DNA of 56,371 nucleotides from positions 1-56,371 of the forward strand of contig JAHPZE010000029.1 in the NCBI GenBank assembly GCA_019058365.1, in the 5' to 3' direction. The DNA comes from Promethearchaeota archaeon. Its GTDB lineage: Archaea; Asgardarchaeota; Lokiarchaeia; Sigyniarchaeales; SOKP01. Shown here in pieces: positions 42,474-50,870 of the stretch. Under the pieces are notes generated by a model, which saw only the letters and a program-made list of their open reading frames with translations, was not told the DNA's origin and did not search any database. The translations under genes were made by a program, and so were the position numbers. The number at the start of each line of letters is the position of its first letter. Within the stretch, counting starts at the first letter, position 1.

Positions 42474-43154
42474 ATGGTACTTGAAGCAGAACGTGATAAA
42501 ATTCCTTTTTTTAAGCAATATTTTTCTGTAATCATATTAGTTGCTAATATATTAGTATTTATATGGCAACTTTTAGATCCTACTGGACAAATGCACATAG
42601 AATACGCTTTTGTACCCGCGGATTTCTTTGCAGGTCGAAATTGGTGGACATTAATTACCTCAATGTTTATGCATGGTGATATTGTCCACATTTTTATGAA
42701 CATGTGGTTTTTCCTTGTAATAACTGATAATTGTGAACATGCAATGGGACATATTCTATATTTATTCACATATTTCATTTCAGGAATTTTTGGCAGTTTA
42801 CTTCACGCTGTGAGCTCTTTAATTATCCCTATAGCTGGATTTGACAATATTCCTTCTTTAGGAGCCTCTGGAGCAATATTTGGCCTTATGGGTGTTTATC
42901 TAATTCTTTACCCCAGCAATAAATTTTATATGCCATCAGTAACGGGCATGTCAATGCGAAGAGTAAGTGCTGGTTATTTTATATTAACTTATTTCATAGC
43001 TGAATTAATTTATGCTATTGTTTCGTTGATGAACCCATTTGGAGCGGGTCAGACAGCCCATTTTGCCCATGTAGGGGGATTCATTGCTGGAGCAATAATA
43101 GCTGGAATATATAAAGGAGTAAAAGGCACCTCATACAAAAAGAAATCAAAATAA
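42474..43154 (+). CDS. Rhomboid intramembrane serine protease
   Basis: 226 residues with six transmembrane helices. The catalytic serine is S132 in GASGAIFG and the catalytic histidine is H199 in TAHFAHVGG. The cytoplasmic N-terminus (MVLEAERDKI) and LITSMFMHGD of loop 1 fit the six-helix rhomboid type. It cleaves helices of membrane proteins inside the bilayer. Substrates might include the single-anchor surface proteins of this lineage, but that is a guess. Alone in its transcription unit. Confidence 0.85.
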   Translation: MVLEAERDKIPFFKQYFSVIILVANILVFIWQLLDPTGQMHIEYAFVPADFFAGRNWWTLITSMFMHGDIVHIFMNMWFFLVITDNCEHAMGHILYLFTYFISGIFGSLLHAVSSLIIPIAGFDNIPSLGASGAIFGLMGVYLILYPSNKFYMPSVTGMSMRRVSAGYFILTYFIAELIYAIVSLMNPFGAGQTAHFAHVGGFIAGAIIAGIYKGVKGTSYKKKSK

Positions 43155-43227
43155 TCTCTTCAATTTCTATATATTCCTTTTTTTTTATAAAATCTTTTCA
43201 ATAGTGATTAATTTAGACTCTTAACAA

Positions 43228-43237
43228 TTTAAATACC
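43228..43237 (+). promoter_or_regulatory. TATA box of the nucleotide-sugar dehydrogenase gene
   Basis: TTTAAATACC stands about 27-36 bases before the ATG at 43264, the spacing for a leaderless or nearly leaderless archaeal transcript. Confidence 0.5.
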
Positions 43238-43263
43238 AAATATATTGCCTATAGAACAAAAAG

Positions 43264-44622
43264 ATGTCTACTCACATTGTAATTGTTGGAATGGGATATG
43301 TTGGAATTCCTATGGCGGCATTACTAGCAGATGTGGATGATTTCTACGTTACGGGAATTCAGCGTAGGTCTCAACGATCGGGATGGAAAATTGATTGGCT
43401 TAACCAAGGGAAAAATCCTTTTGAAGGTGAGGAACCTGGATTAGATGAGTTAATTGCTAGAGTAGTAAAAAATGGAAAATTTAAAGTGACTGATAAGTAT
43501 GATGATGTGGATAAAGCAGATTTTGTGTTAATTGATGTACAGACCCCGGTAGATGATAAACAAATCCCTAGATATGCATCTTTAAAAGATGTTTCGAAAC
43601 TGATTGCACCTCACCTAAAGAGAGGAGCTACGGTAATAATAGAATCGACTGTTGCTCCTGGAACTACAGATAATATTGTCCAGCCTATCTTAGAGAAGCA
43701 CAGTGGTATGAAAAGAGGCGTGGATTTCTATTTAGTTTTTTCTTTTGAACGAGTAATGCCCGGCAAATTAATTGAATACATTACAGATTTTCCAAGAGTT
43801 ATTGGGGGAGGATGTGAGAAAGCTAGTGAAAATGCTAAATTCTTATATGGAAAAGTGGTTAAAAAAGACCTACAAGTCACTGATACTCTTACAGCAGAAT
43901 TAACTAAAACAATAGAAAACACATATAGAGATGTAAATATCGCTTTTGCTAATGAGATGGCATTAGTTGCAGAAGATTTTGATAGAAATATCTTTGAAAT
44001 TATTGAGTTAATAAATTACAGGCATGACAGAATGATGCATTTCCCAGGTTCTGGCGTAGGAGGACACTGTCTTACAAAAGATCCGTGGTTATTAATGTAT
44101 GGATTAGAAACATATACAAAAAAGAAATATAATCCCAGAATTCTACCAACAGCAAGAAATTTAAACGAATTTATGCCTGAACATATGGTTGAGTTAATGG
44201 AGGATGCTCTTAAAGAAGTTGGAAAGCATGACAATTTAAAGATATCCCTTATGGGTGTTTCCTATAAAGCTGATTGTGACGATACAAGAAATACACCCTC
44301 AGAAAGAATTGTTGCATTATTACAAAGTAGATATCATTCTCATAACATAACATATATAGCTCATGATCCGTGGGTTAAAGAGAAAGATTATAAGGAAACA
44401 GAATTAACTGATGATATTGATAAAGCTGTTTCTGATACAGATGTTCTTATTTTTGCTACAAATCATAAAGAATATTATAATATTGATCTTGATGATTTAA
44501 GAAGGAAAGTAAGAACACCAATTATTATTGATGGTAGAAATATATTTAGCAAGAAAGTGGTTGAAGCCAAAGGATTTATCTATCGTAAAGTAGGAGAAGG
44601 TTCCAAGAATCTCAAAAAATAG
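43264..44622 (+). CDS. UDP-glucose/UDP-ManNAc dehydrogenase (nucleotide-sugar dehydrogenase)
   Basis: 452 residues. NAD-binding VGMGYVGIP (about 8-16), a middle domain, and the catalytic cysteine C269 in GSGVGGHCLTKDPW. It turns the C6 hydroxyl of a UDP-sugar into a carboxylate in two NAD-dependent steps. Sequence around ESTVAPGTT and the lack of the long UDP-glucose-type insertions suit the WecC-like (UDP-N-acetylmannosamine) group, giving a uronic acid for surface glycans. The gene is followed by the micro-ORF region. Confidence 0.85.
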   Translation: MSTHIVIVGMGYVGIPMAALLADVDDFYVTGIQRRSQRSGWKIDWLNQGKNPFEGEEPGLDELIARVVKNGKFKVTDKYDDVDKADFVLIDVQTPVDDKQIPRYASLKDVSKLIAPHLKRGATVIIESTVAPGTTDNIVQPILEKHSGMKRGVDFYLVFSFERVMPGKLIEYITDFPRVIGGGCEKASENAKFLYGKVVKKDLQVTDTLTAELTKTIENTYRDVNIAFANEMALVAEDFDRNIFEIIELINYRHDRMMHFPGSGVGGHCLTKDPWLLMYGLETYTKKKYNPRILPTARNLNEFMPEHMVELMEDALKEVGKHDNLKISLMGVSYKADCDDTRNTPSERIVALLQSRYHSHNITYIAHDPWVKEKDYKETELTDDIDKAVSDTDVLIFATNHKEYYNIDLDDLRRKVRTPIIIDGRNIFSKKVVEAKGFIYRKVGEGSKNLKK

Positions 44623-44645
44623 ATGATTAAAAAAAAGTTAGTTCG

Positions 44646-44711
44646 AATCTCAGAGTTCGTGCGGAACTCAAAATTAAATCCTACCATTTTATGATTTAAT
44701 TCTTTAAGATT
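44646..44711 (-). other. Hairpin cluster 3' of micro-ORF A
   Basis: On the minus-strand RNA, after the stop of the ORF at 44718, AATCT (44711-44707) pairs with AGATT (44650-44646). Enclosed are a perfect 9-base-pair hairpin AATTAAATC/GATTTAATT and a perfect 6-base-pair hairpin GAGTTC-CGCAC-GAACTC (44669-44653). The order AATCT...GARTTCCG...GARYTC...GAGATT recurs 3' of micro-ORF B. Confidence 0.4.
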
Positions 44712-44717
44712 TTTGAA

Positions 44718-44855
44718 TCATTTGTTTTTTTCTTGATTTTCACGCATTTTTCGGAGTTTTTCTGCTCTTCTGTACCACATAGTTAACATATTTCAACTTG
44801 TACTATAGCAATCATCATCAAACTCAAAATCTAAATAATCTTCTTGTTCTTCCAT
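44718..44855 (-). other. Micro-ORF A interrupted by in-frame TGA
   Basis: From ATG 44855 the frame reads MEEQEDYLDFEFDDDCYSTS, then TGA (codon 21, at 44793-44795), then without frame change NMLTMWYRRAEKLRKMRENQ plus four more residues to TGA at 44718. Both halves look like real protein: an acidic head and a basic helical tail. TGA stands five residues after a cysteine. Either a decayed gene or a selenocysteine-bearing peptide. 3' hairpins follow. Confidence 0.45.
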
Positions 44856-45014
44856 CGTATAGCAACCTTTAATTATCTAATTCTTCTAAGAGAGATAAAA
44901 GATAAAAAAATGGTGATTATAAAAAATAAAGACTCTTACGTGAGAGAGAATTTTTTATAAAAAAATTGAAATTAGGTTTAATTATTAATAAACACAATTG
45001 AAAATTTTTGTTTT

Positions 45015-45051
45015 AATCTCGAATTCTTCACGGAATTCATAGGAATAGATT
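45015..45051 (-). other. Hairpin 3' of micro-ORF B
   Basis: On the minus-strand RNA 3' of the ORF at 45067, AATCT (45051-45047) pairs with AGATT (45019-45015), enclosing GAATTC-CGTGAA-GAATTC (45038-45021). It is the same arrangement as 3' of micro-ORF A, including GAGATT directly after the inner stem. Confidence 0.4.
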
Positions 45052-45066
45052 CTAATGTTTACCAAT

Positions 45067-45240
45067 TCATTCCTTGAGATTATTTATTTTTACTTTTACT
45101 TTTTTTCTTTTTTGACGTCGTTTTTTTATACTATTTATGCATGCTATAACGCCATCAATAATACCTCAACCAGTACAACGTGTTTCATTGGTATTAAAAT
45201 TACTAAGCTCATTTTCTAATTTACTTTTCCATTCTGACAT
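45067..45240 (-). other. Micro-ORF B interrupted by in-frame TGA (CTG-TGA)
   Basis: From ATG 45240: MSEWKSKLENELSNFNTNET, RCTG, then TGA at 45166-45168, then in frame GIIDGVIACINSIKKRRQ and a lysine-rich tail to TGA at 45067. The TGA falls exactly at the second cysteine place of a C-x-x-C motif (RCTG-TGA-G). That is what a Cys-to-Sec swap would look like, but also what a single nonsense change in a small zinc protein would look like. Confidence 0.45.
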
Positions 45241-45463
45241 TGTCTTGTTTAAACTTTAGAGTTTTTTAGATTAAAAAGCAATTCCGGAAATATATATATT
45301 TTTATTATGATTTTAAACCAAATTTACTTTAAATTTTTAATATTATAATCTAACTTTTATTTAACTTAAATTTTAAAAAAGTGAATAATTTGTTATTTCA
45401 AGTGTATTATTATATAACCACAATATCTAAAAAATATGACTATGGACCTTTAGAATAACATTA

Positions 45464-45592
45464 TTACGGGAAATACGGTAAATGAAAATACTCGATGTAT
45501 ATATTTTCACTGTTATCAGCTTCCCAAAATAAAACTTTATTAATTTCAGAATATAACTCTAATCGTCTGACTATTTTTGAGTTTTCTAACAT
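45464..45592 (-). CDS. 42-residue ORF
   Basis: An intact frame from ATG 45592 to TAA at 45464: MLENSKIVRRLELYSEINKV, then LFWEADNSENIYIEYFHLPY and FP. The FWExD core also occurs in the remnant at 36977. No family is known to me. It lies upstream of the micro-ORFs and downstream of the TIR receptor on the same strand; the rest of 45241-45693 is AT-rich without further features. Confidence 0.35.
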   Translation of the reverse strand: MLENSKIVRRLELYSEINKVLFWEADNSENIYIEYFHLPYFP

Positions 45593-45693
45593 AAATATTA
45601 TACTTTATAATTAAATAAAATCCTTTTCTATTTCCAATAAATAGGAAATTTAATTTAGTTAATAAAGTTAATAATACTTTTAAAAATAAATTA

Positions 45694-48600
45694 TTAATTT
45701 TTGTCTAAAAGATTCTTTTCAAATATTGTTTTACAATACTTGCATTTAATTTTTTCTTGTGTTTCCTCCAGATTTTCAATAGTATCGCCACAATAAGGAC
45801 AGCGTAAAGATCTTAGTTTAAGGTTATAGGTTTTTTGAAATGTAATTTCAGCTAATTGCCATATATGAGTCATTACTCCCGTAACAGTAGAATTTTCCTC
45901 AGCAGCTACACTTAAAATTGCTGTATTCTTTCTTTCATTTACTTTAATTCTAATAATTATTTGTTCTCTATGACCCAACTCTGGATCAATATGTTGATCT
46001 TGAATTAGATAATAAATCTCTACAATTAAGGGCTCATTACTTTCGTAAATTGGTTCTGAGACCGATTTACCCGCCCATGCACCAACGGCTTCTCTTAAAA
46101 CATTGAAAGTACTGTTTGGATCAAGTTCCAACTCAGAGGATCTGGATGTACGAATCAATCTTTTGTCCTCAAAAATATTCTTTACCATTGCTACATTTTC
46201 TTCGCCAACGTTAGCAATGGGAGGACATTTTGACTCAACCACTAACGGATCTTTTAAAACCATTTTAGGCTTTCCATAAGCATCAAAATAAGTAGCAATA
46301 GGATGTACCGGAATTTTGCCACATATCATAGGCTCTAAATAAAAATCAATACTAATTGATTGATTAGGAGATATATTAGGAATTTCCGCACGATCACCTT
46401 TTTTGTATGTTCTAGGTTTAATATCAATAATTCTTATGTGTTCTGCAGCCATTTTAAGTTCGATTGCTAAGTCATTAATCGACATTTCGGTGGAATTATT
46501 AATTGCAACTTTATATCTAATTAAACCACCTACAAAATCCATACCTCGTTTTAATTCAATAGTTTCTGTTGTAATTTCTTTTGGAGTTATTTTAGTGTCT
46601 ATTAATCTTTTATTGAGAGATTCTACAAAATTATTTAAATCTATTTTATTAAATTTAACATTTAGCATCGGCATTAATAAGTTAGGAATGTAATCTTCAT
46701 TATTGTAAACAGGGATAATTTCCATCTTTCCTTTTTTAACTAATTGATAAGCAGCATGCCATTCACCTTTTACTGAGTTTGATTTCATTGAGTTTTCTGT
46801 ACAAAATAAAATAAAAATATTACATTTATCTAAAGTTTCTTCCATATATTCTACTATATTTTGTCCACTCCATTTTTCATAAAAATAAACTTTTTCTACT
46901 TCATCGAATTCCTCTAATAATTCTGCGATTTTAGGTATCTCAAAATAATCAAAGTCTAATGAAGAATAACTGAAGAATACATTCCTTTTTGCTCCTACTT
47001 TAGGAATCATAGGGGGGGAAATTATCTTTTCTTCCTCGATTTCCTTTTTTTCTATTCTTCGTTTTTCTCGAAGAGATACTTTTTTCTTCCACACTATCGC
47101 TCCACTTATAGCCATAATAAGGCTTATGCTAATAATGATAATTATTATAAGTCCGATAGGTAAAGGGGTTCCATCGGAAGGAATATCAGAAGTTTTAGTA
47201 ATTGAAACTTGTTGAAACCCTATATTTCCTGCGAGATCTTTAGCATAAAATCGAATAATTATATTTCCTTTGGGTAGTGAATCCCATAAAGTTTGATCAA
47301 TATTTCCTGTTAAACCCGTAAAAGTTACATTTTGAGACCAATGAGTGCCATCAAATAATGAATACCATGTGTAATTTATGATTCCATCCTCAATTATAGA
47401 AATACTAAAGTCAGGAGGATTTTGCCCAAATAAACTGTTCAAAGATGGAGAAAGAATAGAAATTACTGGATTTATCTCTTTAACAATCATTTTTATAGTG
47501 TCGGTAGCAAAATTATCGTAATCGTCCGTAAAATTGACTGTATAGAGATATTCGCCTACTAATAGACCGTTCGGAACATTGTACGTAATTGTCGTGTTGT
47601 TTAACCATGCGCTCGGATCTGTAACTATTCCAGATCCCTGAAGCTCAATCGTGTAAATGTTTGGATTTGAATCTGTTGCCGTCCACGAAATATTCACACC
47701 TGTATAGCCGTAATCAACGGTAAAATTGCTCGGAGCATTTGTTATTATCGGATCTTCTATTTCTGTAATAGTCATTTTTACAGTGTCGGTAGCAAAATTA
47801 TCGTAATCGTCCGTAAAATTGACTGTATAGAGATATTCGCCTACTAATAGACCGTTCGGAACATTGTACGTAATTGTCGTGTTGTTTAACCATGCGCTCG
47901 GATCTGTAACTATTCCAGATCCCTGAAGCTCAATCGTGTAAATGTTTGGATTTGAATCTGTTGCCGTCCACGAAATATTCACACCTGTATAGCCGTAATC
48001 AACGGTAAAATTGCTCGGAGCATTTGTTATTATCGGATCTTCTATTTCTGTAATAGTCATTTTTACAGTGTCGGTAGCAAAATTATCGTAATCGTCCGTA
48101 AAATTGACTGTATAGAGATATTCGCCTACTAATAGACCGCTCGGAACATTGTACGTAATTATTGTAGCGTCTAGCCATGCAATCGGACCTGCTACTATTC
48201 CAGATCCCTGTAGTTCAATTGTGTAAATGTTTGGATTTGAATCTGTTGCCGTCCACGAAAAACTTACCCCTGTGTAGCCATACTTAACAGTAAAATTGTT
48301 TGGGGCATTTGTTATTATCGGATCTACCATATCAACTCTCTTTCGGATTTGAATGACTGCCAAACCCGAGGGTCCATCTGCCATATAGGCGTAATCTCCG
48401 CTCACGTAAACGACATGTGCAGGTCCGGTCGTGGCTTCGTAGATGGGTGTTCCCGGGTTTGTCGGGTTGGAAATGTCAATGACCGCCAAGCCTGATTCCC
48501 TATCCGCCACATAGGCGTAATCTCCGCTCACGTAAACTCCATGTGCATATCCGGTCGTGTCTTCGTAGACGGGCGTCCCCGGGTTTGTCGGATCGGAAAT

Positions 48601-50241
48601 GTCAATAACTGCTAAGCCAGAAAACCCATCCGCTACATAGGCATAATCTCCACTCACGTAAACTCCAACTGGAGATCCAGTCGTGTGTTCATAGATGGGT
48701 GTTCCCGGGTTTGTCGGGTCGGAAATATTAATGACCCACAAATCCGATTCTCTATCTGCTACATAGGCGTAATCTCCGCTCACGTAAATACCATGCGCAT
48801 ATCCGGTTGTGGCTTCGTAGACAGGCGTTCCCGGGTTTGTCGGATCGGAAATGTCAATGATCGCTAAGCCCGAGGGTCCATCCGCTATATAGGCATAATC
48901 TCCGCTCACATAAACTCTAAGTGCCTGTCCGGTTGTATCTTCGTAGATGGGCGTTCCCGGGTTTGTCGGGTCGGAAATATCAATGACCGCCAAACCAGAG
49001 TATTCATCAGCCACATAGGCATAATCTCCACTCACGTAAACTCCAACTGCAGTTCCAGTCATTTCTTCGTAGATGAGCATCCCCGGATTCATCGGGTCAG
49101 AAATATCTATGATTGTCAAGTTTCCATCTGCTACATAGGCATAATCTCCATCTATGTAAACGTCATTTGCGCTTCCTGTCGTGACTTTATAGATGGGCAT
49201 TCCTGGGTTTATAGGGTCGGAGATGTGAATGACTGCTAAACCCGAGTTCCAATCCGCTACATAGGCGTAATCTCCACTCTCATAAAAGTTATATGCAACT
49301 CCAGTCGTGTCTTCGTAGACGGGCGTTCCCGGGTTTGTTGGGTCGGAAATATTAATGACCGCTAAGCCCGAGTTCCCATCCGCTACATAGGCATAATCTC
49401 CACTCACGTAAATGCCACGTGCATATCCAGTCGTGGCTTCATAGACAGGGATTCCCGGGTTTGTCGGGTCGGAAATGTTAATGACTGCTAAGCCCGAGTT
49501 CCCATCCGCTACATAGGCATAATCTCCGCTCACGTAAACACCCCATGCCTCTTCGGTCGTGGTTTCGTAGATAGGTGTTCCCGGGTTTGTCGGGTCGGAA
49601 ATATTAATAACCGCCAAGCCAGAAAACCCATCCGCTACATAAGCGTAATCTCCGCTCACATAAATACCACGTGCAAATTCTGTCGTGTCTTCGTAGATGG
49701 GTGTTCCTGGGTTTGTCGGGTCGGAAATATTAATGACCGCCAAGCCCAAGAGTCCAACAGCCACATAGGCATAATCTCCACTCACGTCAATGCCCCATGC
49801 CTCGCCGGTTGTGTCTTGGTAGATGGGCGTTCCTGGGTTTATAGGGTCGGAAATATTAATGACCGCCAAGCCTGAGAGTCCAACAGCTACATAGGCATAA
49901 TCTCCACTCACGTAAACGTCAAGTGCCTGTCCGGTTGTGTATTCGTAGACGGGCGTTCCCGGGTTTGTCGGATCAGAAATATTAATGACCGCCAAGCCCG
50001 AATTCCCATCCGCTATATAAGCGTAATCTCCACTCACATAAATGCCATATGCAGCTCCGGTCGTGGCTTCATAATAAACAGAAGATTCTCTGGGGGGCTG
50101 GGGGGTAATAATTTTATTGGTATTATTTTCGTCATAGGAAACTTCAATATCTCTCTGATTACTTGCTAATAAATTTGGGATTATGACTAACGTTAAAACT
50201 AATATTATAATAAGCTTTAATTTTACGTATTTATTATTCAA
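45694..50241 (-). CDS. Transmembrane receptor-like protein: beta-propellers, Ig-like repeats, TM helix, TIR domain, zinc ribbon
   Basis: 1515 residues. Signal peptide (about 7-27); 14 copies of a 42-residue LVIVD-type repeat (YVSGDYAYVADGNSGLAVI, about 55-665), enough for two seven-bladed beta-propellers; three 95-residue Ig-like repeats (about 675-955); an extra Ig-like domain (to ~1020); one transmembrane helix (about 1028-1051) with a basic stop KKKVSLREKRR; then inside a TIR domain (about 1084-1215: KRNVFFSYSSLDF, SGQNIVEYMEETL, FILFCTENS, SVKGEWHAA). E1160 in GEWHAA sits at the place of the TIR catalytic glutamate, with alanine four residues on. A beta-sandwich (about 1225-1330), an unknown domain and a C-terminal zinc ribbon with CPYC and CKYC (about 1481-1504) follow. 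Start is TTG 50241; no ATG is in frame before a stop. This is a Toll-receptor-like layout. Confidence 0.8.
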   Translation of the reverse strand: MNNKYVKLKLIIILVLTLVIIPNLLASNQRDIEVSYDENNTNKIITPQPPRESSVYYEATTGAAYGIYVSGDYAYIADGNSGLAVINISDPTNPGTPVYEYTTGQALDVYVSGDYAYVAVGLSGLAVINISDPINPGTPIYQDTTGEAWGIDVSGDYAYVAVGLLGLAVINISDPTNPGTPIYEDTTEFARGIYVSGDYAYVADGFSGLAVINISDPTNPGTPIYETTTEEAWGVYVSGDYAYVADGNSGLAVINISDPTNPGIPVYEATTGYARGIYVSGDYAYVADGNSGLAVINISDPTNPGTPVYEDTTGVAYNFYESGDYAYVADWNSGLAVIHISDPINPGMPIYKVTTGSANDVYIDGDYAYVADGNLTIIDISDPMNPGMLIYEEMTGTAVGVYVSGDYAYVADEYSGLAVIDISDPTNPGTPIYEDTTGQALRVYVSGDYAYIADGPSGLAIIDISDPTNPGTPVYEATTGYAHGIYVSGDYAYVADRESDLWVINISDPTNPGTPIYEHTTGSPVGVYVSGDYAYVADGFSGLAVIDISDPTNPGTPVYEDTTGYAHGVYVSGDYAYVADRESGLAVIDISNPTNPGTPIYEATTGPAHVVYVSGDYAYMADGPSGLAVIQIRKRVDMVDPIITNAPNNFTVKYGYTGVSFSWTATDSNPNIYTIELQGSGIVAGPIAWLDATIITYNVPSGLLVGEYLYTVNFTDDYDNFATDTVKMTITEIEDPIITNAPSNFTVDYGYTGVNISWTATDSNPNIYTIELQGSGIVTDPSAWLNNTTITYNVPNGLLVGEYLYTVNFTDDYDNFATDTVKMTITEIEDPIITNAPSNFTVDYGYTGVNISWTATDSNPNIYTIELQGSGIVTDPSAWLNNTTITYNVPNGLLVGEYLYTVNFTDDYDNFATDTIKMIVKEINPVISILSPSLNSLFGQNPPDFSISIIEDGIINYTWYSLFDGTHWSQNVTFTGLTGNIDQTLWDSLPKGNIIIRFYAKDLAGNIGFQQVSITKTSDIPSDGTPLPIGLIIIIIISISLIMAISGAIVWKKKVSLREKRRIEKKEIEEEKIISPPMIPKVGAKRNVFFSYSSLDFDYFEIPKIAELLEEFDEVEKVYFYEKWSGQNIVEYMEETLDKCNIFILFCTENSMKSNSVKGEWHAAYQLVKKGKMEIIPVYNNEDYIPNLLMPMLNVKFNKIDLNNFVESLNKRLIDTKITPKEITTETIELKRGMDFVGGLIRYKVAINNSTEMSINDLAIELKMAAEHIRIIDIKPRTYKKGDRAEIPNISPNQSISIDFYLEPMICGKIPVHPIATYFDAYGKPKMVLKDPLVVESKCPPIANVGEENVAMVKNIFEDKRLIRTSRSSELELDPNSTFNVLREAVGAWAGKSVSEPIYESNEPLIVEIYYLIQDQHIDPELGHREQIIIRIKVNERKNTAILSVAAEENSTVTGVMTHIWQLAEITFQKTYNLKLRSLRCPYCGDTIENLEETQEKIKCKYCKTIFEKNLLDKN
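47496..48340 (-). repeat. Three 285-base tandem repeats (Ig-like units)
   Basis: Unit starts at 47496, 47781 and 48066, period 285 bases (95 codons). Units 1 and 2 are identical at every position compared except the first base, so the duplication is very recent or kept by gene conversion. The third has diverged, mostly in its central part. All lie inside the TIR-receptor gene. Confidence 0.9.
48345..50075 (-). repeat. Fourteen 126-base LVIVD propeller repeats
   Basis: About 14 units of 126 bases (42 codons), each carrying GDYAY, the AVIxISDPTNPGTP core and a variable (E/D)TTG linker. The repeats are richer in G and C than the rest of the window and share runs such as GTTCCCGGGTTTGTCGGG, which suggests homogenisation by recombination. 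Two repeats (about 49110-49240 and 49240-49370) deviate most. Confidence 0.85.
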
Positions 50242-50870
50242 AACTTTTAATTACTCTATAAATTTTTTTACATAAATGTCTTTGAAAAATAAAGAGACTT
50301 TCTTCTTTATAAACTTTTTTCCAAATCATGGGATTTCAAATTTTTGAGATTAAGGAAAAAAAGTTAATACTCAATACCATAATGAGAATTAATTCCTTGA
50401 GAGAAGTAATAGTGCTTTATCATCGTTGTTAAAACCCTTATTTCAGTTCTCTTTCAATTATTATCATTTAGATCAAATCGAAAACCCCAGAAACCCGATA
50501 TATCGATATATTGTCGAAATTTATTTCTTTTTGGAGAAAGAATCAAAACCACCCTCCTTACTATATATTCTTTTTATATTACAGTTGGAGTTCATGTATT
50601 GTCTTTTTCTTTATATAATTGGGAATACTATTTTCATAACTCCTAATTTAAAATTAACAGTGGTTTAAAATGGCAAATTCACATGGAAGTTTATGTCGAA
50701 GCAAGTGTTGCATAACACTTTTTTTAGCTCTTTTAAGAAATTTCAGTGTGTGCTAATAAAAATTTATTAGGAATTTAAATTATCATCACAGGAGATTAAA
50801 TCTTCATGCTATATTGCGAAATTATTTAGTGCGTTATGAATATATTAAAATAATTAAAGAATATGTTGTT
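50242..50870. other. Intergenic region, no gene supported
   Basis: 629 bases between two minus-strand genes. A plus-strand frame at 50426-50668 has only a TTG start and a hydrophobic, low-complexity product; I do not support it. AT runs near 50270-50330 may be the receptor promoter (TTTATAAAG-like on the minus strand). No RNA hairpin stands out. Confidence 0.4.

Noticed and set aside
44641..44669. tRNA-like T-arm sequence GTTCGAATCTC with an adjoining hairpin
   Set aside because: No acceptor stem, D-arm or anticodon arm can be built around it; it is better explained as part of the 3' hairpins of micro-ORF A.
45067..45240. VhuU-type selenopeptide
   Set aside because: VhuU has a DPCxxU hydrogenase-type motif near its end; here the context is RCTG-TGA-G with a basic tail and no hydrogenase genes are near.
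46403..46693. Plus-strand frame opposite the TIR-receptor gene
   Set aside because: It is antisense to conserved coding sequence with no independent support.
48345..50075. Regular 126-base repeats as a CRISPR array
   Set aside because: The repeats are in one open frame, vary within each unit and have no unique spacers of CRISPR length.
50426..50668. Plus-strand 80-codon frame between two surface genes
   Set aside because: Only a TTG start, hydrophobic low-complexity product and no ribosome-binding site or promoter.
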